The notes beneath the pieces are model-generated. The model had not been told where the DNA came from. It did not search any database and saw only the letters and a program-made list of their open reading frames with translations. Both the position numbers and the translations under genes were made by a program. From contig NZ_CP009429.1 of assembly GCF_001314325.1 (NCBI RefSeq), forward strand, positions 434,501 to 498,500: 64,000 nucleotides of DNA, written 5' to 3'. Positions 20,759 through 27,464 of this stretch are shown in pieces. Numbering within the stretch: the stretch's first letter is position 1; each line of letters begins with the position of its first letter. The stretch comes from Sphingopyxis macrogoltabida (GTDB lineage: Bacteria > Pseudomonadota > Alphaproteobacteria > Sphingomonadales > Sphingomonadaceae).

Positions 20759-22267
20759 ATGACCCGGAAGACAATGACCGCTTTGGCAATCACGCTGGCC
20801 GCCGGCATGACGCTCGGTACCGGCGGGATCGGCGTTCCGGCCGACGCCAAGACCAAGACGATCAAGACCGCGACGAGCATTTCGCCGAGCGACCGCAAGC
20901 AGGGGCAGGACGCCCATCCGCAGTTGATGGAGGAATTCGGCGGCGCCTATGCCGGGCCGCAGGCGAGCTATGTCAATCGCATCGGGCAGAATATCGCGGT
21001 GCAGTCGGGCCTGTCGCGGAACCCCGGCGACTTCACCGTGACCCTGCTCAATTCGCCGGTGAACAACGCTTTCGCGATCCCCGGCGGCTATGTCTATGTC
21101 ACCCGCCAGTTGATGGCGCTGATGAACGACGAGGCCGAACTGGCGGGCGTGCTGGGGCATGAGGTCGGGCACGTCGCGGCGCAGCACAGCAAGAAGCGCC
21201 AGTCGGCGGCGACGCGCAACGCGATCCTCGGCGTGCTGGCGCAGGTCGTGGGCGGCGCGATCGGCGACAATGGCGGGCTGCTCGGCGGCCTTGGCGGCCT
21301 GATCCAGAACAATGCGATGCAGGTCGCGCAATATGCGACCCTCGGCTTTTCGCGCAGCCAGGAATTGCAGGCCGACCAGCTTGGCGTCCAGTATCTGCGC
21401 AGCGCCGGCTATGACCCGCTGGCACTGTCGACGATGCTGGCGAGCCTTGCCGCCCAGACCAATCTCGAAGCGCGCCTCGCGGGCGGCGATGCACGCGCGA
21501 TTCCCGAATGGGCAAGCACCCACCCCGACCCGGCGTCGCGCGTGCGCAATGCCCAGACGCTGGCGAGCCGCGCGGGAACGGGCGGCGTCCGCAATGCCGA
21601 CGCCTTCCTCGCATCGGTCGATGGCGTGCTTTATGGTGACGACCCGAAGCAGGGGGTGGTCGAGGGCAATGAATTCCTTCACCCCGATCTCAAGCTGAAA
21701 TTCGCCGTTCCGAACGGCTATGGTATGCAGAACGGCAACAGCGCGGTAACGGTCAGCGGCAACGGCGGGCAGGCGCAATTTTCGACCGGCGCCTATAGCG
21801 GCGATATGAATGCTTATGTTTCGGCGGTGTTCAAATCGATCGCCGGCAATAGCTCGGTCAGCCCGAGCAGCCTCCAGCGAACGACGGTGAACGGGATTCC
21901 GGCTTATTATTCGGTCGCGCGCGCGAACACCCAGTCGGGACAGGTCGATGTGACCGTCTTCGCTTATGAGTTTTCCAAGAATCAGGCCTTCCACTTCGTC
22001 GCGCTGACCAAGGCGGGCGGGGCCGGGGTGTTCAACCCGATGTTCAACAGCGTGCGGCGGCTGAGTACGGCCGAGGCCACGGCGATCCGGCCGCGCCGTG
22101 TCGATGTCGTGACGGTCGGGCGCGCCGACACGGTGGCCAGCCTCGCGAAACGCATGGCGTACAGCAATTACCAGTCGGAACGCTTCCAGGTGCTCAATCG
22201 CCTTACCGCGTCGAGCCGTTTGACGCCGGGGCAGAAGGTGAAGCTGGTCGTCTACGCGAGCCGATAA
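20759..22267 (+). CDS. Exported M48-family metalloprotease with C-terminal LysM-like region
   Basis: A 502-residue protein with a signal peptide (about residues 1-33). The M48 peptidase domain has the zinc motif HEVGH at residues 134-138 and the third ligand Glu202 in SQELQADQLG. This resembles the periplasmic BepA/YfgC group that handles outer-membrane protein assembly. A middle domain (about 290-430) is a beta-rich region of unknown role. The last 55 residues (VVTVGRADTVASLAKRM...) look like a LysM-type or related repeat, which would anchor it to peptidoglycan. The start ATG 20759 is preceded by GGGAGG at a suitable distance. A strong hairpin follows the gene. Confidence 0.9.
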   Translation: MTRKTMTALAITLAAGMTLGTGGIGVPADAKTKTIKTATSISPSDRKQGQDAHPQLMEEFGGAYAGPQASYVNRIGQNIAVQSGLSRNPGDFTVTLLNSPVNNAFAIPGGYVYVTRQLMALMNDEAELAGVLGHEVGHVAAQHSKKRQSAATRNAILGVLAQVVGGAIGDNGGLLGGLGGLIQNNAMQVAQYATLGFSRSQELQADQLGVQYLRSAGYDPLALSTMLASLAAQTNLEARLAGGDARAIPEWASTHPDPASRVRNAQTLASRAGTGGVRNADAFLASVDGVLYGDDPKQGVVEGNEFLHPDLKLKFAVPNGYGMQNGNSAVTVSGNGGQAQFSTGAYSGDMNAYVSAVFKSIAGNSSVSPSSLQRTTVNGIPAYYSVARANTQSGQVDVTVFAYEFSKNQAFHFVALTKAGGAGVFNPMFNSVRRLSTAEATAIRPRRVDVVTVGRADTVASLAKRMAYSNYQSERFQVLNRLTASSRLTPGQKVKLVVYASR

Positions 22268-22279
22268 TCAAGCACGAAA

Positions 22280-22307
22280 AAGGGCGGTGGATCGCTCCAC
22301 CGCCCTT
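22280..22307. terminator. Bidirectional terminator between M48 protease and Flp pilin genes
   Basis: Perfect 12-bp stem AAGGGCGGTGGA (22280-22291) and TCCACCGCCCTT (22296-22307) with the 4-base loop TCGC. On the minus strand it is followed by TTTCG, a short T-run, which makes it a good intrinsic terminator for the pilin gene. On the plus strand the tail is CCTTG, so it is weaker there. Confidence 0.85.
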
Positions 22308-22336
22308 CCTTGACCCGAAGGGTCGTTTTTCAGCGC

Positions 22337-22540
22337 TTAGCCGCCGGTCGAGCCGCCCGACGAACCGCCGGCCGCACGGGTCTTCAGCGCGGTATCGACG
22401 TCCTGGAACGTGCCGCTGACGCTGGTGCCAACCGAACGGAAAGCGGCGATGCCGGCGACGGCGATGAGAGCGGCGATCAGGCCATATTCAATGGCGGTCG
22501 CGGCTTTGTTGTTGCGAATGAACTTTTTGAAAAACAGCAT
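22337..22540 (-). CDS. Flp family type IVb pilin
   Basis: A 67-residue prepilin of the Flp/Fap family. It has a short basic leader (MLFFKKFIRNNKA), then ATAIEYGLIAALIAVAGIAA, the conserved Glu-Tyr and hydrophobic helix of Flp pilins, and a Gly/Ser-rich tail ending GGSTGG. Prepilin peptidase should cut before ATAIEY; the residue before the cut is Ala rather than the usual Gly. No tad/cpa secretion genes lie in this window, so assembly genes must be elsewhere. A second, different pilin gene lies 137 bases upstream. Confidence 0.9.
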   Translation of the reverse strand: MLFFKKFIRNNKAATAIEYGLIAALIAVAGIAAFRSVGTSVSGTFQDVDTALKTRAAGGSSGGSTGG

Positions 22541-22677
22541 GTCTGGTCTCCTGACAAATCACTTACCCTGTTGACGGTCTGGTCGTGGTCAACATCAGCC
22601 GATTTACGGCGAATTGGTTTTGAAAAGCTTAATGTCGAAAATCCCTTTGTGCGGGCGCAAGTCCCGAAATCGGACAG

Positions 22678-22857
22678 TTACGGGTGATTCATCGCTTGTC
22701 CGGAGTTCGAGGAGATGTCGGTCCACATTTCGCCAGCTTGGGTTGCGACATTGCCGACGGCGGCAATGATGCCGATGAAGATCAGCGCGAGTATCAACCC
22801 GTACTCGACGGCTGTCGCGGCCCTGGTCGACCGCATCAGCCCGGAAATTTTGTTCAT
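22678..22857 (-). CDS. Second Flp-type pilin (minor pilin or pseudopilin)
   Basis: A 59-residue Flp-type prepilin, MNKISGLMRSTRAATAVEYG followed by a hydrophobic helix and a short polar tail (TDISSNSGQAMNHP). The residue before the predicted cleavage site is again Ala. It differs enough from the 22337-22540 pilin to be a separate subunit rather than a recent duplicate. Longer in-frame sequence upstream to 23292 overlaps the mutT gene and is not coding. The start codon ATG at 22857 faces the divergent mutT gene. Confidence 0.85.
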   Translation of the reverse strand: MNKISGLMRSTRAATAVEYGLILALIFIGIIAAVGNVATQAGEMWTDISSNSGQAMNHP

Positions 22858-22923
22858 TGTCCCGCCCCTAACTGCAGTTATAGTTCCCGAGGCTGCCGAA
22901 GATCGCACAGGAGGGTTAATAAT

Positions 22924-23352
22924 TTGGCTGTGGCGACACCCGGGAAATCCCCGGAAAACTGTCTCATTGTCGTCGCTGCTGCGTTGATTGATCGCGACGG
23001 GCGCCTGCTTGTCCAGCAGCGGCCCGAAGGTCTGTCGATGGCGGGCCTGTGGGAGTTTCCGGGCGGCAAGATCGAGCCCGGCGAAACCCCGGAACAGGCG
23101 CTGATCCGCGAACTCGGCGAAGAACTGGCGATCGATGTCGATCACGCCTGTCTGGCGCCCGCCTGTTTCGCAAGCGACACGCTCGGCGACCGGCACTTGT
23201 TGCTGCTGCTGTATGTTTGCCGCAAATGGCGGGGTACGCCGGTGGCGCAACACGCCAGTGCGCTGCGCTGGGTGCGGCCGGTCGAGCTGCACGGTCTCGC
23301 CATGCCGCCCGCCGACAAGCCGCTGATCGGACTGCTCGAAGCGCTTGTCTAG
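22924..23352 (+). CDS. mutT: MutT-type NUDIX pyrophosphohydrolase (8-oxo-dGTP diphosphatase)
   Basis: A 142-residue NUDIX hydrolase with a complete box, GGKIEPGETPEQALIRELGE followed by ELAI. It probably cleaves 8-oxo-dGTP to keep oxidised guanine out of DNA; the C-terminal RWVRPVELHGLAMPPADKPL matches MutT. No ATG is available at the right place. TTG at 22924 lies nine bases after a perfect AGGAGG (22909-22914) and is the likely start; GTG at 22930 is the alternative. It converges on and overlaps by four bases the methyltransferase gene on the other strand. Confidence 0.9.
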   Translation: MAVATPGKSPENCLIVVAAALIDRDGRLLVQQRPEGLSMAGLWEFPGGKIEPGETPEQALIRELGEELAIDVDHACLAPACFASDTLGDRHLLLLLYVCRKWRGTPVAQHASALRWVRPVELHGLAMPPADKPLIGLLEALV

Positions 23353-24194
23353 CTCTTCGGCTTGAGCGCATCAGCGAGCGATGCCGTGCCGCTGCCGCGC
23401 CGCGCCGGTTGCGGCTGGTCGGGGTGCGGCGCCCAGCCGCTGAAATGGATCAGGCGGAAGGTTTCGGCAATCCGGCCATCGGGGTCGGCCTCGGCGGCGA
23501 ATGCTGCAGCGATGCGCGCCGCCTCGTCGCGGGTCAGCGGCGGCGGCGCGGGGGAAAGCCGGCTCGACAGGCCTGCCGCACGCAGATCGCGGACGAGCCC
23601 GAACCAGTCGCCATAGCGTACCGTCAGCGTATCGACGTCAACGACGGGGAGCGTGAAGCCGGTGCGCTGCAGTAAATTGCCCATCGCCGCAAGGTCGATC
23701 TGCGGGTGGAGGCGGGCGACCGGGCGCACGTCTTCGGTCATCGTCGCACGGCGCAGGCGCGGCAGGCTGCCGTCGCCGACGAAGGCGCCGAGGAGCAGGC
23801 CGTCGGGTGCGAGCAGCGCCCGCAGGCGCACGAGCGCGCCTGGAACATCGTTGATCGCATCGAGTCCGCCGGGCCAGACGATGAGGTCGAAACGGCCGAA
23901 GGGCAGGTCGATGCTATCGGCCTCGCCGACGATCGCGCCAGTGTTGGCGGCGAGCGCCGGCCCCGCCTCGAGGAGCGTCAGATTGCTGCCAATGCCGCGC
24001 AGATGGGCGATCAGCGCCGCGTCATGGGCGCCGATCAGCAAGGTCCGGGAAAAATCGCGGGTCACCATGGCGAGGCGGTCGAGCAGGGTCTCGGCGATGA
24101 TCGGCGCGAGGAAATCGGCGCCGGCGGGCTGGCTGGCGATGCGATCGCGCTGGGCGCGCTGGCGGGCCGGGGAGAAGAGCGGGGGCTGCGACAT
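23349..24194 (-). CDS. SAM-dependent methyltransferase, BioC/NDUFAF5-like
   Basis: A 281-residue protein starting MSQPPLFSPARQRAQRDR. The SAM-binding motif I reads TLLIGAHDAALIAHL, the acidic loop is LTLLEAGPAL and motif IV is GRFDLIVWPGGLDAINDVPG. The layout, including the DFLAPIIAETLLDRLAMV start, matches proteins annotated as BioC-like or NDUFAF5-like. The latter hydroxylates complex I in mitochondria; a role here is an inference. It is divergent from comF with 42 bases between, and a much longer upstream frame on this strand is a shadow. Confidence 0.85.
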   Translation of the reverse strand: MSQPPLFSPARQRAQRDRIASQPAGADFLAPIIAETLLDRLAMVTRDFSRTLLIGAHDAALIAHLRGIGSNLTLLEAGPALAANTGAIVGEADSIDLPFGRFDLIVWPGGLDAINDVPGALVRLRALLAPDGLLLGAFVGDGSLPRLRRATMTEDVRPVARLHPQIDLAAMGNLLQRTGFTLPVVDVDTLTVRYGDWFGLVRDLRAAGLSSRLSPAPPPLTRDEAARIAAAFAAEADPDGRIAETFRLIHFSGWAPHPDQPQPARRGSGTASLADALKPKS

Positions 24195-24236
24195 GCGGCG
24201 CTTGTGCCGCCCCCGGCGATGCTTCACAAGTCCGCT

Positions 24237-25085
24237 ATGGGGGAAGGCGGTGCGGATGATCCATCGGGGTGGCAAGCGGACCGCGCCTTGCGCCATATTG
24301 TCCGGACGATCGTCGACTATGCCCTGCCGCCGCGCTGCCCCGGATGCGGCCTCGTCGTCGATGACGACCGGCAGTTCTGCCTCTCCTGCTGGTCGTCGCT
24401 GACCTTTCTCGACGGACCGGCCTGTTCGCTCTGTTCGATCCCGCTGCCCGCCGCCTTGCCCGGCCCGGTGACTTGCGGCGCCTGCCTTGCCGCGCCGCCG
24501 CCGTTCGACGGCGCCCCGTCTGCGGTTGCTTACGGACCCGTCGCACGCACCGTCGCGCTGCGGCTCAAATATGGGCGGCGCGTCGGGCATGCGCGGCTGA
24601 TGGCACAGCTGATGGCACGCCCGCTCGGCAAGCTCGCGGATGCGGAGCCGGTGTTGCTTGTCCCGGTCCCGCTCCATCGCTGGCGCCTCTGGTCGCGCGG
24701 CTTCAATCAGGCGGCACTTGTTGCCGACGAACTGACGCGGCTCACCGGTATCCCGCACGACCATGATCTCTTGCTGCGGATCAAAGCGACGAAGGCACTG
24801 CGCGGCCAGGGGCGGCGCGAACGCGAGCGGATCGTCGCAGGTGCCTTCGCGCTGGGGAATGGCGCGAAAGAGAGGGCGGCGGGCCGGCATCTGGTGCTGA
24901 TCGACGACGTCCACGCGAGCGGCGCGACGCTGCGCGCGGCGGCGCGGGCACTTCGTCGGAGCGGAGCCGCGCGCGTTTCGGCGCTTAGCTGGGCGCGGGT
25001 GTTTCCCGACGCGCTGATGACCAGCAACATATTTGACTTTGCGCGCGTTGATTCCGATATGATGGACGAAAGGATGACAGGATAG
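24237..25085 (+). CDS. comF: ComF family phosphoribosyltransferase-like protein
   Basis: A 282-residue ComF homologue. The N-terminal zinc finger region has CPGCG, CLSC, CSLC and CGAC pairs between residues about 35 and 85. The C-terminal PRTase-like domain contains the PRPP loop HLVLIDDVHASGATLRAAA. ComF is needed for DNA uptake in competent bacteria, but homologues are found widely in species not known to be competent. ATG 24237 gives MGEGGADDPSGW; the earlier frame overlaps the divergent methyltransferase. grxC follows after four bases. Confidence 0.92.
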   Translation: MGEGGADDPSGWQADRALRHIVRTIVDYALPPRCPGCGLVVDDDRQFCLSCWSSLTFLDGPACSLCSIPLPAALPGPVTCGACLAAPPPFDGAPSAVAYGPVARTVALRLKYGRRVGHARLMAQLMARPLGKLADAEPVLLVPVPLHRWRLWSRGFNQAALVADELTRLTGIPHDHDLLLRIKATKALRGQGRRERERIVAGAFALGNGAKERAAGRHLVLIDDVHASGATLRAAARALRRSGAARVSALSWARVFPDALMTSNIFDFARVDSDMMDERMTG

Positions 25086-25089
25086 CCGC

Positions 25090-25350
25090 ATGGCGAAGAT
25101 CGAAATCTTTACCAAATTCTTCTGCCCCTATTGCTCGCGCGCGAAAGCGCTGTTCGACAAGAAGGGCGCCGCCTATCAGGAAATCGACGTGACGATGGAT
25201 CGCGCCGGGTTCGACGCGATGGTCGATCGCGCCGGCGGCGCGCGCACCGTGCCGCAGATATTCATCGACGGAAAGCATGTCGGCGGCAGTGACGACCTTG
25301 CCGCGCTCGACGCGCGCGGCGGGCTCGATCCCCTGCTCGGCGCGGGATAA
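25090..25350 (+). CDS. grxC: Glutaredoxin 3
   Basis: An 86-residue glutaredoxin with the dithiol motif CPYC at residues 13-16, the cis-Pro segment RTVPQIFIDG and the GSDDLAALDARGGLDPLL tail that binds glutathione. It reduces disulfides and glutathionylated proteins at the expense of glutathione. It lies between comF and the DUF1178 gene with gaps of only four bases, an arrangement (comF-grxC-DUF1178) common in alphaproteobacteria as I recall. Confidence 0.96.
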   Translation: MAKIEIFTKFFCPYCSRAKALFDKKGAAYQEIDVTMDRAGFDAMVDRAGGARTVPQIFIDGKHVGGSDDLAALDARGGLDPLLGAG

Positions 25351-25354
25351 TCCC

Positions 25355-25825
25355 GTGATCGTCTTCGACCTTTGCTGCGCGGCCGGCGATCACCGGTTCG
25401 AGGCGTGGTTCGCGAGCAGCGACAGCTTCGCCGACCAGCAGGCGCGCGGACTGATTGCCTGCCCGGTCTGCGGCGACAGCGCGATTGCAAAAGCGGTGAT
25501 GGCGCCGCGGGTCGGGGCGAAATCGAACCAGCAATCGGGTGCAATTGCCAAACCTGCCGAGGTTTCGGCGACCGGTGAGCCTTCGCCCGAACTGGTGCGC
25601 AAGGTGATCGCGGAGATCGCGGCGAAACAGGCCGAAATGTTGCCGCAGTCGCGCTGGGTCGGGCGCGATTTCGCCGATGCCGCCCGCGCGATGCACGAAG
25701 GGCGGGCCAAGGAAGACCTGATCCATGGCCAGGCCTCGCCCGAACAGGCGGCGGAGCTCCGCGAGGATGGCATCGCCGCGATGCCGCTCCTCGTCCCTAT
25801 TGCCCCGCCCGACGCGGTGAATTGA
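25355..25825 (+). CDS. DUF1178 family protein
   Basis: A 156-residue DUF1178 protein. The start VIVFDLCCAAGDHRFEAWFA and the zinc-ribbon-like ACPVCGDSAIAKAVMAPRV are hallmarks of this uncharacterised alphaproteobacterial family. With CC at 7-8 and CPVC it may bind zinc. The GTG at 25355, four bases after the grxC stop, is the only start that keeps the conserved N-terminus; no SD sequence is visible so translation may be coupled to grxC. Confidence 0.9.
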   Translation: MIVFDLCCAAGDHRFEAWFASSDSFADQQARGLIACPVCGDSAIAKAVMAPRVGAKSNQQSGAIAKPAEVSATGEPSPELVRKVIAEIAAKQAEMLPQSRWVGRDFADAARAMHEGRAKEDLIHGQASPEQAAELREDGIAAMPLLVPIAPPDAVN

Positions 25826-25836
25826 TCGCCCGCCGA

Positions 25837-25866
25837 TTGACGCTCGATACCTCGCGCCGCTAAACG
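25837..25866 (+). promoter_or_regulatory. Likely sigma-70 promoter of tRNA-Arg
   Basis: TTGACG (25837-25842), an 18-base spacer, then TAAACG (25861-25866). The predicted transcription start would fall about three bases ahead of the tRNA 5' end, which suggests a very short leader. Confidence 0.5.
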
Positions 25867-25876
25867 GGCGCCGCGT

Positions 25877-25953
25877 GCACCCGTAGCTCAGCAGGATAGA
25901 GCATCAGATTCCTAATCTGGGGGCCACAGGTTCGAATCCTGTCGGGTGCACCA
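25877..25953 (+). tRNA. tRNA-Arg (anticodon CCT)
   Basis: A 77-base cloverleaf with CCA encoded. Acceptor GCACCCG pairs with CGGGTGC. The D arm is GCTC/GAGC, and the T arm has CAGG/CCTG around TTCGAAT. The anticodon arm TCAGA-TTCCTAA-TCTGG gives anticodon CCT at 25911-25913, which reads AGG arginine codons. No integrase or direct repeat of its 3' end follows, so it is not an occupied attachment site. Confidence 0.97.
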
Positions 25954-26006
25954 CTTCCGGGTTTGGGTGGCACAATAGATTTTGTCATCGAGGGCAGGGG
26001 GTGAAT

Positions 26007-26366
26007 ATGCTGAAACAACGTCTCGAGGCCGCCAACGATGTTGCGCGCAAGCTGGTCGAAGCGGAGCGTGCGATCGAAAACGCCATTGCCGCGACCGGCG
26101 TACTCGCCGGTGCGCTTGCGCAGGGGCAGGCGAAGGTGGGGCTATCCGCGGTTGCGGCCGATCCGGCTTATTCGAATTTGGCGGTCAGTTTTGCCGGGCT
26201 CTTCCAAGCGCATGCCAATATGGTGGCTCTCCATAAGGAGCTTGAAATGATCAAGGACGCCATTGGACTTCGCAATTTCCGTATCGAAGGCACCGGCGAT
26301 GCGGCCAAGATCCTGCGACCGACGGGCGGAAATGATCGGGCAGACCCTACAGCACAGGTAGCGTGA
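26007..26366 (+). CDS. Small helical cytoplasmic protein, unknown function
   Basis: About 119 residues, starting MLKQRLEAANDVARKLVEAE, with two long amphipathic Ala-rich helices (about residues 1-45 and 55-85) and a polar tail. No signal peptide or known motif. Codon use looks like its neighbours. ATG 26007 has AGGGGG five bases upstream; GTG 26001 would add two residues. It lies alone between the tRNA and the modE-like gene. I do not recognise the family. Confidence 0.65.
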   Translation: MLKQRLEAANDVARKLVEAERAIENAIAATGVLAGALAQGQAKVGLSAVAADPAYSNLAVSFAGLFQAHANMVALHKELEMIKDAIGLRNFRIEGTGDAAKILRPTGGNDRADPTAQVA

Positions 26367-26463
26367 AATCGATACTCGTCACCTTCACCTGGCTCTGAGA
26401 GAGCGCCGCTTTGAATCGGCCGGGGGGTAGGATATCAGGGGCATTCACAGGCGAGGCGGGACG

Positions 26464-26847
26464 ATGGTGAGAGAAGGCGCGCTCAAGCTGAAAGCGCAGC
26501 TATTCTGCGGCGACGAGCCCGCGATCGGCCCCGGCAAGGCGGACTTGCTCGAGGCGATCGATCGCGAAGGGTCGATCTCGGCGGCGGGGCGGTCGCTGGG
26601 GATGAGCTATCGCCGGTCGTGGTTGCTCGTCGACAGCATGAATCGCTGCTGGGCCGAAAGACTCGTCGAAACGACGGCGGGCGGCGGAGCAGCGAAAGGC
26701 GCCCGGCTGACCGATTGCGGCCGGACGGTGCTGGCAAGCTATCGTGCGCTCGAACGCCGGCTGGCCGATGCCGCGCGGCGCGGGGGATTGGACGAGCTGA
26801 CCGCGCTGATGCGCGCTGCGCCGCTGCCGCCGAGCGCGAAGCCCTGA
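26464..26847 (+). CDS. ModE-like winged-helix regulator without molybdate-binding domains
   Basis: A 127-residue protein that covers only the N-terminal DNA-binding domain of ModE: LFCGDEPAIGPGKADLLEAI, the recognition segment GSISAAGRSLGMSYRRSWLLVDSMN, and the wing region with ARLTDCG. Full ModE of Escherichia coli is about 260 residues with two C-terminal molybdate-binding MOP domains, which are absent here. How the protein would sense molybdate is therefore unclear. A ModE-type operator lies 550 bases downstream between the periplasmic protein and TonB receptor genes. The ATG is preceded by GGCGGGA. Confidence 0.88.
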   Translation: MVREGALKLKAQLFCGDEPAIGPGKADLLEAIDREGSISAAGRSLGMSYRRSWLLVDSMNRCWAERLVETTAGGGAAKGARLTDCGRTVLASYRALERRLADAARRGGLDELTALMRAAPLPPSAKP

Positions 26848-26857
26848 CAAGCCCGCG

Positions 26858-27376
26858 TCAGGGCAGCTTTGCGACCAGCGCCGCGATCGACGGCGTGGAG
26901 CTCGCGGCGATCTGCAGCAGATAGTCCCCCGGCGTCAGCGAAAAATCGACCATCTTGCGAATACCCGAGCATTGCGGGCCATGGCCATGGGCGGTTGAGG
27001 CAAGGGCGCTGCCGCCTTGGATCACGTCGACCCACGCGCCCGCGCCCAGCGCGACGCGGTAGCTGCCCGCCGTCTCGACGTGAAAAGCAAGGAGCCCGGC
27101 GTGCGTTTCACCTTCGCCGGGCTTGCCGGGCGGCGCAGCGAACCGGACCTTGCTGGCGGGTTGGAGCGCGACATCGGCGGCGCGGCCGATCGCGATGGGC
27201 GAAGCCTCGGCCGCGGCGGCATCGCTTGCTCCCGTCAGCGTGCTGCGCGACGTCCACCCGGCCAGTTCGGCGGGGAGCGCTGCGCTGCCGGTCGTGCAGT
27301 CGGGCTGTTCCGCATAAGCGGCGCCGGGTGCGGCCAGCGCAAGCGCCGTCATTGCGGCAAAAAAAGAGCGGCGCAT
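26858..27376 (-). CDS. Small exported (periplasmic) protein, unknown function
   Basis: A 172-residue protein with a signal peptide ([20 protein letters not shown], cleavage after AYA about residue 22). The mature part has two cysteines (in PDCTTG and PQCSG), which could form a disulfide, and a His-containing AHGHGPQC segment that could bind metal. The alternating hydrophobic pattern suggests a beta-sandwich. I do not recognise a family with certainty. It is divergent from the TonB receptor, with the ModE-like operator in the 88-base gap, and convergent with the modE-like gene, so it is likely part of the same regulon. Confidence 0.75.
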   Translation of the reverse strand: MRRSFFAAMTALALAAPGAAYAEQPDCTTGSAALPAELAGWTSRSTLTGASDAAAAEASPIAIGRAADVALQPASKVRFAAPPGKPGEGETHAGLLAFHVETAGSYRVALGAGAWVDVIQGGSALASTAHGHGPQCSGIRKMVDFSLTPGDYLLQIAASSTPSIAALVAKLP

Positions 27377-27393
27377 GCTTTCCCTCCGAGGCG

Positions 27394-27421
27394 ACCAATG
27401 TATATGGCCGTATATAGCGAT
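27394..27421. promoter_or_regulatory. Candidate ModE operator between divergent periplasmic-protein and TonB-receptor genes
   Basis: The right half, TATATAGCGAT (27411-27421), is the complement of ATCGCTATATA, which equals one half of the ModE consensus as I recall it (ATCGnTATATA-N6-TATATAnCGAT). After a 6-base spacer (27405-27410) the other half reads ACCAATGTATA (27394-27404), which keeps the TATA core and several flanking positions. A ModE-family gene lies less than 1 kb away. The site is 18 bases from one start codon and 44 from the other, where binding would affect both. Confidence 0.65.
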
Positions 27422-27464
27422 TCGCCCAAAAGCAATGGCGATCTGCGACATAAGGGGAATCTCC

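Noticed and set aside
25877..25953. tRNA-Arg as an attachment site of a genomic island
   Set aside because: No integrase, direct repeat of the tRNA 3' end or change of gene character follows it.
26367..26463. Possible molybdenum-cofactor riboswitch ahead of the modE-like gene
   Set aside because: The gap of 97 bases is too short and shows no matching hairpin layout.
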